Positions 33,615 through 42,804 of a stretch of DNA of 64,000 nt are shown here, piece after piece. Position numbers and translations under genes: made by a program. Under the pieces are notes generated by a model. It worked only from the letters and a program-made list of their open reading frames with translations. It was not told where the DNA came from and ran no database searches. Source of the DNA: Paenibacillus phytorum (GTDB lineage Bacteria; Bacillota; Bacilli; Paenibacillales; NBRC-103111); contig NZ_WHOA01000085.1 in NCBI RefSeq assembly GCF_013141715.1, positions 62,001-126,000 on the forward strand, in the 5' to 3' direction. How positions within the stretch are numbered: the first letter of the stretch is position 1; each line of letters opens with the position of its first letter.

Positions 33615-36344
33615 TTATCGTTGAATCCCGATAGTAACAATTTCAGAAGGACCTGTCGGCAAAGATACTTGGCCTCCGGCGTTAGCTTCAATACTCGGAC
33701 CGTGTACTTCCATAATCGTACTCTTATAGAAGGTGTATAGAGGTATATTGGAGTTTAGTTTGAGCTCGGTGTTTTGGGAGCTCATGTTGTACCAACGGAG
33801 CAGCAGATCGCCAGTTCCTTCATTCATTTTCATGGAGGAAAAAGCCATCTTCTCGCCTTCCCAACGGATTGGTGCATACGTAGGTGCGATGCGTCCAGAG
33901 TGAATGCCCGTTTGACATAACGTCCACGGAATTTGGAACTGGTAGGCTTGCTCATAAGCGCCGTATTGTTCGCCTTCTCCATTATACGGAATGATGGTCA
34001 TTCGGACGGTGTGCTCGCCCAGACACTGAGCTTCCGGCGTCGGGAACAAGCCCCAGTCGCCCAGCTCTCCTACTGCGCGAAGCAGCGTCACGGCAATCGT
34101 ATTGCGTCCGTCGCGCAGAACTTCGTATTCGTTCAATCCGAGGTTAGCAACAACAAGACCAGCCTCTGCCTCGCTTACATCAATGAATGCCTGTTGATGC
34201 TGCGTATTGCTTGGATTTTCCCATTCAGCTGTTGGCGTGTTGTCGCGCTGCGGGATTTCAAACATGGAGTCGACGCGGTGAACCTGTGAATTAAGATCCG
34301 ATGAGAACAACATCCGTAAACGATGATCTTTGGCCTGATTGTTGAAAGAGGACTCGATCTCTACCCCTTTGCCACCACGGCTCAGACTGACAATGGTACG
34401 GATCTGCATAGGTACCATGCGAGCTGATCGCTGCGCTTTTCTGTGTGGATAGTAGATCAAATCGCGCTGCTCTTCTTCCAGTAATTCGTCCGCTGACCCA
34501 GGAATTTCCCAGTCGTGTACAATTTCAATAGCTGCCTGATAGGCTGTATCCTTTAACACGCGGATATGAGCAGCTAAGCCGTTGGTTGTAAGCGGCGTCT
34601 CGCCATCCGGTTGTTTGTACATATATTCGTTGCCGATATCTCCGGTATTCTCATATACGCCTAAATCACGGTAGGTACGGCCATTCTTCTTGTCAGTCAA
34701 CGTGAATGAACCGTTATCCGCGATTTCGATCTTCAGCGATTCATTCTCCAGCACCCGGTCACCCACTAACAGCGAGGAATCAACAATCTCCTCATCCCTT
34801 TTAACCCAAGCATACGTCTTGAGTCCCAAAGCAGGAACCTTCTCCGCTTCAAAAGTCAGCTTCACTCTACGGCACATATACGGCTGACGGAACTTGTCGT
34901 CCGGCAAATCGTAACCGAATTGCAGTCCGAGATCTTCAAAAGTGCAAGCTACGTCATTTCCCATCGCGTCCACGAGCGTACGGCCTGAAAGATCCGCCGC
35001 CTTCGCAAAACTGCTTGCTTCTTCTAGCGTGTATCCATCACGGAAGTACAAACGCAAGGCATCAAGCTCGATACTCACTACGCCGGTACGCTCCCAACCG
35101 GATGTATTAAAAACAACGACCGGCAGGGCGCCTTCGCCCGCTTGCGCAAAGCTCGACGTATCGATCACTTCAGCAATCGCTCGTTTGCTGTCATCAACGA
35201 TCGATTCCGCCACGTGACGGCTTTTCTCGAAGCGAGTCACCATTTCCCGGTGTACTTCGTCTACGGAGCAGCCGCAAATGCTATCGTGCGGATGATTCTG
35301 CATTAATGTTTTCCAAGCATATGTGAACAGATGATGCGGGTATTTCTCCCCAACTTCGAGGACATGTGCGAAAGCGGCCAGCGGTTCAGCCACTTTTTCT
35401 AACATCGCTTGCCCCAGCTGATTCATTTGCTTCAAGTAAACACGAGCCGAAGCGGTGTTCACGAGCGTAGACCAACCGTCTGTCCGTTGACTGCGAAGCT
35501 CACCTTTTACCGTAGAAAGTTCATGCTTCAAGGAACGCTGAACAGCCTGCAAGTAATCGATAAAATTCGAATGAACAAAATTCGTATCCGGATACAGCTC
35601 GCGCGCAGCTTGAATCGCTTCAGGTAAGTCCAACTGAACCGGCTGATGGTCGCACCCATTCATAAAGAGCAGCTCGCCAGTCGATGCGTATTTCTCTGCG
35701 TCCGCTAGCTTCCGCTCCCAGTACGCTTTCGCTTCTTCCCGGTCTACTGGAATTTCATTTCCGTTCGAATACCAGTTGGCGAACAGAATGCCGAGTACCT
35801 GGGAACCATCGGGTCCTTCCCAAAGTAGTTCCGAGAATGACGATTCATAATCTCCGTCAGAAACAGTATTGTTAAAACCAGTCGGCTTCACGCCGCGACC
35901 AAATAAGGCATTCGTGATCCCAGACTGCTGCATCAATTGCGGTGTTTGGCCTACCAGTCCGAACGTATCAGGAAAATAACCGATCTTCGATACATCGCCA
36001 TATTTCTTCGCATCTTGATGCCCGATCTGCATATTACGCACATTGGCTTCACCGCTGGTCAGAAATGCATCCTGCAAAATATACCACGGACCTATTAAAA
36101 TACGGCCGTCCTGAATAAATTTGGTCAATCGATCCTTTTGGTCCGGTCGAACCTGGAGGTAGTCCTCCAAAATAATCGTTTGTCCGTCCAAAAAGAAGCT
36201 GCGATAATTCGGATCCAGGTCCATTTTATCCAGCAGCGTATCTACTAGCTTAACGAGACGAACATGATGCTTCTCATATGGTAAATACCATTCCCTGTCC
36301 CAATGCGTATGGGAAATGATATGAGCGGTTCTCTTGGTACTCAT
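33615..36344 (-). CDS. GH38 alpha-mannosidase
   Basis: A 909-residue zinc-dependent cytosolic exo-alpha-mannosidase; no signal peptide. The N-terminal catalytic domain has the metal site HTHWDREWY (His12, His14, Asp16) and GYFPDTFG with the probable nucleophile Asp; CGCSVDEVHREM follows around residue 350. The large C-terminal beta domains match MngB/SpGH38 relatives. AAAGGAG, overlapping the stop of the upstream hydrolase, precedes the ATG. As last gene of a unit with GH125 it would trim alpha-1,2/1,3-linked mannose from imported oligosaccharides, as in streptococcal N-glycan loci. Confidence 0.92.
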   Translation of the reverse strand: MSTKRTAHIISHTHWDREWYLPYEKHHVRLVKLVDTLLDKMDLDPNYRSFFLDGQTIILEDYLQVRPDQKDRLTKFIQDGRILIGPWYILQDAFLTSGEANVRNMQIGHQDAKKYGDVSKIGYFPDTFGLVGQTPQLMQQSGITNALFGRGVKPTGFNNTVSDGDYESSFSELLWEGPDGSQVLGILFANWYSNGNEIPVDREEAKAYWERKLADAEKYASTGELLFMNGCDHQPVQLDLPEAIQAARELYPDTNFVHSNFIDYLQAVQRSLKHELSTVKGELRSQRTDGWSTLVNTASARVYLKQMNQLGQAMLEKVAEPLAAFAHVLEVGEKYPHHLFTYAWKTLMQNHPHDSICGCSVDEVHREMVTRFEKSRHVAESIVDDSKRAIAEVIDTSSFAQAGEGALPVVVFNTSGWERTGVVSIELDALRLYFRDGYTLEEASSFAKAADLSGRTLVDAMGNDVACTFEDLGLQFGYDLPDDKFRQPYMCRRVKLTFEAEKVPALGLKTYAWVKRDEEIVDSSLLVGDRVLENESLKIEIADNGSFTLTDKKNGRTYRDLGVYENTGDIGNEYMYKQPDGETPLTTNGLAAHIRVLKDTAYQAAIEIVHDWEIPGSADELLEEEQRDLIYYPHRKAQRSARMVPMQIRTIVSLSRGGKGVEIESSFNNQAKDHRLRMLFSSDLNSQVHRVDSMFEIPQRDNTPTAEWENPSNTQHQQAFIDVSEAEAGLVVANLGLNEYEVLRDGRNTIAVTLLRAVGELGDWGLFPTPEAQCLGEHTVRMTIIPYNGEGEQYGAYEQAYQFQIPWTLCQTGIHSGRIAPTYAPIRWEGEKMAFSSMKMNEGTGDLLLRWYNMSSQNTELKLNSNIPLYTFYKSTIMEVHGPSIEANAGGQVSLPTGPSEIVTIGIQR

Positions 36345-36347
36345 CGT

Positions 36348-39300
36348 TTAACTCCTTTCAATATGGACTTCCTCCGGACGGTATACGGAGATGAGATTGC
36401 CTTGCGCATCTGCAGCAAAGAGAACGGAACGCTCTTTCTCTAGCGTAAATGCATAAGTTGCCTCGCTATCCGTATCCTTCACTTCGATATTCACGTTCCA
36501 TGCAAATTCAGATACGAATACATACAGGAAACCGTTCTTAAAGCGTAACTTCCTTCCATATACACCTGCGATGTCGCCACCCAGCAGCCATTGCAATCCG
36601 CTTTCACAGCCCGCGGCATCGATGGCATATCGATACAGGCTGGCGACCGTGTCCAGTCGTTCGTTCAATTCAACAGGCAGCGGACTCCAAATGAGTCTGC
36701 CTTTGCCCAGAGGTATATCGACAACCGCATCGCCAGCGCTGCTAGAAGCTGTACCTGATTCCGAACGTCCAGCCCGCACTTCTTTCACGACTTCAGCAAT
36801 TCGGCGCTTGTCAAAGGAAACCGGGAGTGCTGCACCTTGCAGCCCAAGCATTTCTTCGCGGCGAACATTGTGAAGCTCAGCTGCACCCAGCTCATCGATT
36901 AGACGCGGAGTTTGCTTCCAATACGCATCAAGGCTGATCGGACCAGTCGCAAGCAGCGTCGCACCTGTACGCTGTACAATATCTACAAGCTTCATCCAAG
37001 CTTGTTCATCAAGATTGTGCGCGCTCGGCAAAATGATCAACTTCGCCGGTTGGTCCTCCAACGCATCCAAATGATATTCCGATGCCGATCGGAACGGCAT
37101 CTTCATTTGATAGGACAGCACGCGCGTCATTCTAGTCGTCGCATCAAACGCCAATTTCCGGTTGGAAAAATCGTTCGAATAAGGGAAAATCGCGACGATG
37201 TCTTCCAACGCCCGATCTTGGAACAAATCTCTGATTCCAGCCATAAACCGCCCGAAATCGTAAGAAACATCAGCTTCTGGCTTCTCCGTACCGTCAGCAC
37301 GAAGCGCACCGATATGTGATTCGTTGGCATTATCCATATAGAAGTTAGTATTCCAAATCCAATGAATAGCACCGGCGCCTCCGGTAGCAAATGCATAGGC
37401 ATACTTGCGCTCCAACAGGCTGCGCAGTTCGTTCTCCGAACGTTTAGCGCGCCCATCCGGTGTCTCCACGTACATGATGCCTGTTTCTTGAATGACGTTC
37501 GGCTTATTCGCTGTTTTGGCAAAAATACCGTCCCAAACGAGGTTATCGTTCAGCCACCAAGAGTGCACGGTTGTATAATCCACCGCTTCCTCATAAAACA
37601 AAGGAGAAGGTCGCTGCGCGCCAAGTGCTTCATCCTGTCCGACCACCACAAGATGATCCGGACTGATCTCTTTAATCGTATCGTAGAGCTCTTTGGCCCA
37701 ACGGTTATGCATATCCATCGAGAACAAGCAGTAATCGAGCCAACGTGTCCCTTTCTTGCCCTTGTGCATATCCTGCACGTCGAAATTGATTTCTTCAGCT
37801 TCGGGAATAGCCGCTGACTCAAAAGTAGGAAGCTGTTCAGGCGACATATTCCACCGTTCCTGAAGAAGCTCGATGCTGCCATGACGCTGCTTAAGCCACT
37901 CTACAAAAGCCTGCCGTTCGTAGATATCCCGGGTGGAACGCGGTCCCTCGGAAAAAATCAGCGCAGGATCAAACATCGAAGGCTCGTTGATCAGATCCCA
38001 ATCCACATGCGTCGTAGCACGGTGACGCGAAACAATAGAGCGGATAAACCGCTTTTGTGCCTCTACGCTTTGCGGATCGAGATAAGGGTTAACCCCTTCC
38101 CAAGTCTCTGGCGTAAAGGAGAAGAAGGTGAACGTTACCTGGAGATTGTGCTTCTTAGCCGTTAAGAAGAAAGCATCAATTGCTCTCAGAACTTCTTCGG
38201 AAGCATGTCCGTCCACCTGCATAATATTGCGATAAGCCGTCCAAATCCCTGTTCGGATCCAATTGATGCCCGCTTTGGCCATTTGGGCCATATCACGATC
38301 CCAGACATCGCTATTGGGAAGGAACAAGAATTTGCGAGCAACATCGGAAGTCATATACGTCATGCCGACGATCGGCAGCGGACGTCCGTCCTTGATGAAA
38401 TAATCGCGATCACAGGTAATCGGTTGTCCCTCCGCAAGCAGCAAGGGGTCGTGCCCCCAGAAGCCTTGGCGAAGCACGCGAAGCTCCCCATCCTCAGATG
38501 TTGCCGTGCAAGTCACACGGTATAAACCACGTTGTATGTCTAGTGGCACCGGGATGCGCACCACATTGAATTCTTTATTCACTTGGGCTGTCAAACGATG
38601 GGTCCACACGTCCTGTGCGCCACCTTCATGAGCTACATGAAGATCAAATGTCCACTGCTTCGAGGCAGCTCCAGTTTGGCGCCCACCAATTAGCTGAGTT
38701 TGGAGCGTGAGCATCGCATGCTCTCCCGGCTCGAAGCTGGCATAATTCGGCTTGATCCACAGCTCCGTAACGCCATTAGCGCAAAATGCCGCCCACCCCA
38801 TCAATGCATGTGCCCCGCCTTCGTTCCAAAACGAAGGACTAAGCGGTACATTGACAAACATCCAACGCGAACCGATAAACGTGCCGCGCGAGTTTTCCCA
38901 AAGAACGACAGGCGCAGCAACTTCGCGGCCTTCCTTACTGATGCTTTTCAAAAGCGGATAAATCTGTGTGCTCATGGTACCCGCAGCGCCCATTTGATCT
39001 GGCAGGTCGCTGTTACGTGTCGTATGCGGAACCAGATTCCACGTATCTGCAAGCGCGAACATCGATTCCTGCCCCTGAAGCAGCGGCAAGGTTTCTAATG
39101 CTGTATAGGAGCGCATTGGAATTGCTTCAACACGAAGTATTTCATGAATGTATAACTGCTGATGATAGGCGGTCTGCTCCGACTCTATATGCCAGCCATC
39201 AGCTTCCCGGCGCACCGGACGCTTGAAGGCTGCGCCGCCAATACTAAGCAGCCCGCCGCCGCGTTTCAAGAATGCAAGGATTTCCGGCCATGTGGACTTA

Positions 39301-39479
39301 GGAAAATACGGGGCATGCAGATTAACAAAGCATCCACCAACCGCCGACCGGAGAGCTTCTCCAAGTGCATCGGCGCCTACAACAACTGCACCTTGCGCTG
39401 CGAGTAGATCGGCATTCACTTCACTTGAATTGCTGATCGGGAATGCAGAATCATAGAAAATAATGACCGGTCGACTCAT
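36348..39479 (-). CDS. clan GH-A glycoside hydrolase, specificity unknown
   Basis: A 1043-residue multidomain cytosolic enzyme. Residues 1-230 resemble a Rossmann/glutaminase-like domain and 240-345 a beta-sandwich. Residues ~360-760 are a TIM barrel with probable acid/base E499 in DWDLINEPSMF and nucleophile E665 in NVIQETGIMY, the two-Glu arrangement of clan GH-A. A second Rossmann-like domain (IVAIFPYSNDF.. LIILPSAHNL) follows, as in GH42/GH5-like trimeric enzymes. Retaining hydrolysis is expected; mannosidase or beta-galactosidase-like activity is possible. It overlaps the GH125 gene by 4 bp and precedes GH38, so the substrate is probably a branch of the same glycan. Confidence 0.8.
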   Translation of the reverse strand: MSRPVIIFYDSAFPISNSSEVNADLLAAQGAVVVGADALGEALRSAVGGCFVNLHAPYFPKSTWPEILAFLKRGGGLLSIGGAAFKRPVRREADGWHIESEQTAYHQQLYIHEILRVEAIPMRSYTALETLPLLQGQESMFALADTWNLVPHTTRNSDLPDQMGAAGTMSTQIYPLLKSISKEGREVAAPVVLWENSRGTFIGSRWMFVNVPLSPSFWNEGGAHALMGWAAFCANGVTELWIKPNYASFEPGEHAMLTLQTQLIGGRQTGAASKQWTFDLHVAHEGGAQDVWTHRLTAQVNKEFNVVRIPVPLDIQRGLYRVTCTATSEDGELRVLRQGFWGHDPLLLAEGQPITCDRDYFIKDGRPLPIVGMTYMTSDVARKFLFLPNSDVWDRDMAQMAKAGINWIRTGIWTAYRNIMQVDGHASEEVLRAIDAFFLTAKKHNLQVTFTFFSFTPETWEGVNPYLDPQSVEAQKRFIRSIVSRHRATTHVDWDLINEPSMFDPALIFSEGPRSTRDIYERQAFVEWLKQRHGSIELLQERWNMSPEQLPTFESAAIPEAEEINFDVQDMHKGKKGTRWLDYCLFSMDMHNRWAKELYDTIKEISPDHLVVVGQDEALGAQRPSPLFYEEAVDYTTVHSWWLNDNLVWDGIFAKTANKPNVIQETGIMYVETPDGRAKRSENELRSLLERKYAYAFATGGAGAIHWIWNTNFYMDNANESHIGALRADGTEKPEADVSYDFGRFMAGIRDLFQDRALEDIVAIFPYSNDFSNRKLAFDATTRMTRVLSYQMKMPFRSASEYHLDALEDQPAKLIILPSAHNLDEQAWMKLVDIVQRTGATLLATGPISLDAYWKQTPRLIDELGAAELHNVRREEMLGLQGAALPVSFDKRRIAEVVKEVRAGRSESGTASSSAGDAVVDIPLGKGRLIWSPLPVELNERLDTVASLYRYAIDAAGCESGLQWLLGGDIAGVYGRKLRFKNGFLYVFVSEFAWNVNIEVKDTDSEATYAFTLEKERSVLFAADAQGNLISVYRPEEVHIERS

Positions 39480-40795
39480 AGTAAACCATCCTTCATCGCT
39501 TTATACACCAACTGAGAGAATAAACTGTTCGACCAAGCGAACCATTTCCGCGTAAAAATCGTTGGATCATCGACATGAAAGCCCTCGTGCATAAACCCAG
39601 TGTCTGCATCCGTCGCCTCAAGCATCGCGATCATAGCCAGCTTCTCTTCATCTGTGGAAGCCGTCAAGCCTTGCATGGACAAGGCCATATGCCAAATGTA
39701 ATCGTCTGGCGTATGCGGACTGCCGATGCCTCTCGCAACTTTGCCTTCGAAATAAAATGGATTCTCTTTGCTGAGCGCAAATCGTCTTGTGTTCTGATAG
39801 ATCGGATCATCCGCCGATACATAACCCAGATAAGGAATCGACATCAGCCCTGGCGTGCCCGCATCATCCATCAAGCAATAGTTCCCGAAGCCGTCTGTCT
39901 CATAGGCATAGATCGGACCAAATGTTGGATGACGATAGATGCCATATAGTTGGATGCCATGGTCGATATCCGCTTCAAGGGCTTTCAGATCGTGGAGGAA
40001 GTCCATATCTCTGAATACCCACTCCACAAACTCTTGCATATGGCGAAGCGCCACAACCGCGAACATATTCGCTGGAATATTGTAATGAAAGTCGCAGGCA
40101 TCGTCACTTGAACGAAAGCCTGACCATACCATGCCCGTGTAATTTACTGGCATCCCCATCCCGTTATTGCGCAGCGAATCCGTCGGAATTCCGTTATTGC
40201 GCGTGAAACGATAAGGGGACTTTTCAAAGTGATATTGTTCCGTCTTAAACAATTCGTAGATTTTAAACATCGCAGCTTTAAATCCCGCATCGAAAATATC
40301 CGTTAACTCCGTTTCCTTCCAATACGCATAAGCCAGCCGCATCGAGAAGCATAACGAATCCAGTTCAAATTTACGTTCCCATACCCATGGCGACATTTCC
40401 GTTTGATCCGCCTTGTTCCAGTGCCAATCGTTCGCTGATTCGTTGAACGCATTGGCATATGGATCGATATGAATATATTGGATATGACGCTTGATTAAGC
40501 CGCTAATGATGCGCTGTAGATCAGAATCCTGTTTGGCAAATGGCACATAGTGCATGACTTGTTCCACAGAATCGCGCAGCCACGACGCCGGGATATCTCC
40601 GGTGATGACGAATGTGGTGCCATCCTCCATCAATTTGGTCGTCGTCTCTAATGTATTAGGAAAACAATTTTTAAATAGCTGCAGCAGCTTCGGACGATGC
40701 GCCAGCTTCTCTTCGGCCTCCAGCAATACCTCTTGAATTGCCTTTGGCAGCTCCAGTTTCGGCATCGGAATTTTCGGCAGTCTGAATTGTTCCAC
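39476..40795 (-). CDS. GH125 exo-alpha-1,6-mannosidase
   Basis: A ~439-residue inverting (alpha/alpha)6-barrel enzyme. The family signature VITGDIPASWLRDSVEQVMHY lies near residues 60-80 and YANAFNESANDWHW and YRFTRNNGIPTDSLRNNGMGMPVNYTGM further on. It removes alpha-1,6-linked mannose, for example from N-glycan cores. GTG 40795 is preferred because TTTGGAGGACTTACC is placed correctly before it; an upstream ATG at 40834 would put that site inside the gene. It lies between the permease gene and the GH-A hydrolase, without signal peptide. Confidence 0.9.
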   Translation of the reverse strand: MEQFRLPKIPMPKLELPKAIQEVLLEAEEKLAHRPKLLQLFKNCFPNTLETTTKLMEDGTTFVITGDIPASWLRDSVEQVMHYVPFAKQDSDLQRIISGLIKRHIQYIHIDPYANAFNESANDWHWNKADQTEMSPWVWERKFELDSLCFSMRLAYAYWKETELTDIFDAGFKAAMFKIYELFKTEQYHFEKSPYRFTRNNGIPTDSLRNNGMGMPVNYTGMVWSGFRSSDDACDFHYNIPANMFAVVALRHMQEFVEWVFRDMDFLHDLKALEADIDHGIQLYGIYRHPTFGPIYAYETDGFGNYCLMDDAGTPGLMSIPYLGYVSADDPIYQNTRRFALSKENPFYFEGKVARGIGSPHTPDDYIWHMALSMQGLTASTDEEKLAMIAMLEATDADTGFMHEGFHVDDPTIFTRKWFAWSNSLFSQLVYKAMKDGLL

Positions 40796-40841
40796 GGTAA
40801 GTCCTCCAAATTTTTCTAGTTTCGAAGAATGCACTTTTACG

Positions 40842-41759
40842 TTACTCTTTCACGGCGCCAATCGTCAAGCCTTGAATAAAGTACCGTTGGAAGAACGGAT
40901 AAGCAAAAATAATCGGCCCAGTTGCAAGAACAACCATCGCCATACGGGACGTATCTTGCGGCAGCGATTGCAGTAAGCCTACGCCAACAGAAGGGTTGCT
41001 TGCATTCTGAAGCAGGAACTGCATGCTGTTCTCGATCCGCATCAGCATCGATTGTAAAGGCACTAGTTTCGGTGTATCGATATAGAGCAGTGCATTAAAC
41101 CAATCGTTCCAGTATCCCAGAGTACTGAACAAACCTATAGTGGCCAGTCCAGGGAGCGAGAGCGGCAGCACTAGTTTGACGAAAATCCCAAATTCACCGG
41201 CCCCGTCGATTTTCCCAGATTCAATAATGGCGTCAGGAACAGATGTGACGAAGAAAGTACGCATAATCATGATGTAAAATGCATTTCCGGCCAAAGGCAG
41301 AATCAAAGCCCAGATTGAATCTTTAAGTCCCATCAATTGTGTAACAACGATATATGTCGGTACAAGTCCACCGTTAAACAGCATCGTGAAGAAAGCAAAA
41401 AAACCGAAGGCATTGCGGAATTTAAAGCTTTTGCGTGAAATCGCATAGGCAAACGTAGCTGTGATAAGCAAGCTTACAATCGTCCCTACGACAGTTACAA
41501 GAATGGTAACTCCATAGGAAAGCAACAGCTGATCACCCGCTTTAAAGAGATAGCGATAGGCATCGAGGCTCCATTGTTCCGGAATAATGCGGTAGCCATT
41601 AGCACTTAACGTCTTCTCATCCGTAAATGAAATGATCGTTACAAACAAGAACGGAAAGATACAAGCGAGCGCAAAGAGGCCCGCGACAAGATTAAAAAGT
41701 ATATTTAAAGCAGGCGGCAATTTATGGAAGTCACGGCTTTTCATTGGTTTAGCAATCAT
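40842..41759 (-). CDS. ABC sugar permease, LplC-type (cluster 2)
   Basis: A 305-residue CUT1 permease. EAA loop IESGKIDGAGEFGIFVKLVLPLSLP and C-terminal YFIQGLTIGAVKE are typical. About six transmembrane segments starting NILFNLVAGLFALACIFPFLF. It forms a heterodimer with the LplB-type product encoded 29 bp upstream. No ATPase gene is present in the cluster. Confidence 0.92.
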   Translation of the reverse strand: MIAKPMKSRDFHKLPPALNILFNLVAGLFALACIFPFLFVTIISFTDEKTLSANGYRIIPEQWSLDAYRYLFKAGDQLLLSYGVTILVTVVGTIVSLLITATFAYAISRKSFKFRNAFGFFAFFTMLFNGGLVPTYIVVTQLMGLKDSIWALILPLAGNAFYIMIMRTFFVTSVPDAIIESGKIDGAGEFGIFVKLVLPLSLPGLATIGLFSTLGYWNDWFNALLYIDTPKLVPLQSMLMRIENSMQFLLQNASNPSVGVGLLQSLPQDTSRMAMVVLATGPIIFAYPFFQRYFIQGLTIGAVKE

Positions 41760-41788
41760 TTGGAAATCCTCCTTTCCATGAAAATAGT

Positions 41789-42727
41789 TTAGAACAACGC
41801 ATTATCTTTATCGAATTTTCTAACGATATAGTTCGAAGTCATAACCAGAATGAAACCGATAACTGATTGATATAGACCGGCTGCAGTACTCATACCGATT
41901 TCTCCCGTAGATTTGAGACCACGGTATACATACGTATCAATAACATTCGTCACGGAATACAGAGTACCTGAATCTCTCGGCACTTGCAGGAACAATCCGA
42001 AGTCTGCATAGAAAATGCGTCCGATTGCCAGCAATGTCAGAATCGTCATGAGCGGCTTCAGCATAGGGAAAGTAATGTGTTTGATTTGCTGCCATTTGCT
42101 CGCTCCGTCAATCATCGCGGCTTCATACAGCGATTTGTCAATCCCCATGATCGCGGCCAAATACACAACGCTGCTGTAACCGACCGATTTCCACAGGTAA
42201 ACAAAAATGATAATAAGAGGCCAATACGTCTTGTCGTTATACCAATGGATCGGATCAATTCCGAACCCGGAGAGAATGTGATTCAGCATACCTTTATCTA
42301 CACTAAGAAAACTGAACACGAAGTAACCAACGATTACCCACGATAGGAAGTAAGGCAGGAACATCCCCGTTTGATACAACTTCGCCAGTTTTTTATTGAC
42401 GATTTCCGATAACACAATGGCTAACCCTACGGATAGCACAAGCCCTGCAATAATAAACACAATATTGTAGAGAAGCGTGTTCCGCGTAATGATATAGGCG
42501 TCATTGGTGCTGAATAAAAATTTGAAATTTTGCAGTCCTACCCATTTGCTTTCCATAATACTTGCCCAAAAACCATCGCGGCTATAGCGATACTGCTTAA
42601 AAGCAATCACCATGCCGGCCATCGGCAAATAAGAGAAGAACAGGAACCAAAGCGTCGCCGGCAATGCCATCAGCAGCAGAACTCTACTTTGTTTAACATC
42701 TTTAAAAAATGCTCCTATTCCTTTCAT
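41789..42727 (-). CDS. ABC sugar permease, LplB-type (cluster 2)
   Basis: A ~312-residue permease starting MKGIGAFFKDVKQSRVLLLM. EAA loop YEAAMIDGASKWQQIKHITFP; C-terminus SNYIVRKFDKDNALF is typical. ATG 42727 follows TTGAGGGGTGA; upstream open codons look non-genic. It follows the binding-protein gene by 77 bp. Confidence 0.92.
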   Translation of the reverse strand: MKGIGAFFKDVKQSRVLLLMALPATLWFLFFSYLPMAGMVIAFKQYRYSRDGFWASIMESKWVGLQNFKFLFSTNDAYIITRNTLLYNIVFIIAGLVLSVGLAIVLSEIVNKKLAKLYQTGMFLPYFLSWVIVGYFVFSFLSVDKGMLNHILSGFGIDPIHWYNDKTYWPLIIIFVYLWKSVGYSSVVYLAAIMGIDKSLYEAAMIDGASKWQQIKHITFPMLKPLMTILTLLAIGRIFYADFGLFLQVPRDSGTLYSVTNVIDTYVYRGLKSTGEIGMSTAAGLYQSVIGFILVMTSNYIVRKFDKDNALF

Positions 42728-42804
42728 AAAATCACCCCTCAAGATCATTGTAGTGAAAAAGATCAGGCGAATGTTGAACATTCGCCTAATCAACTATGCT
42801 GAAA

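Noticed and set aside
39575-39949. Long open frames antisense to the mannosidase and hydrolase genes (also at 36571-39456 and 25059-25703)
   Set aside because: They are shadows of well-supported genes on the other strand: no ribosome sites, no domain pattern, and composition explained by the real reading frame.
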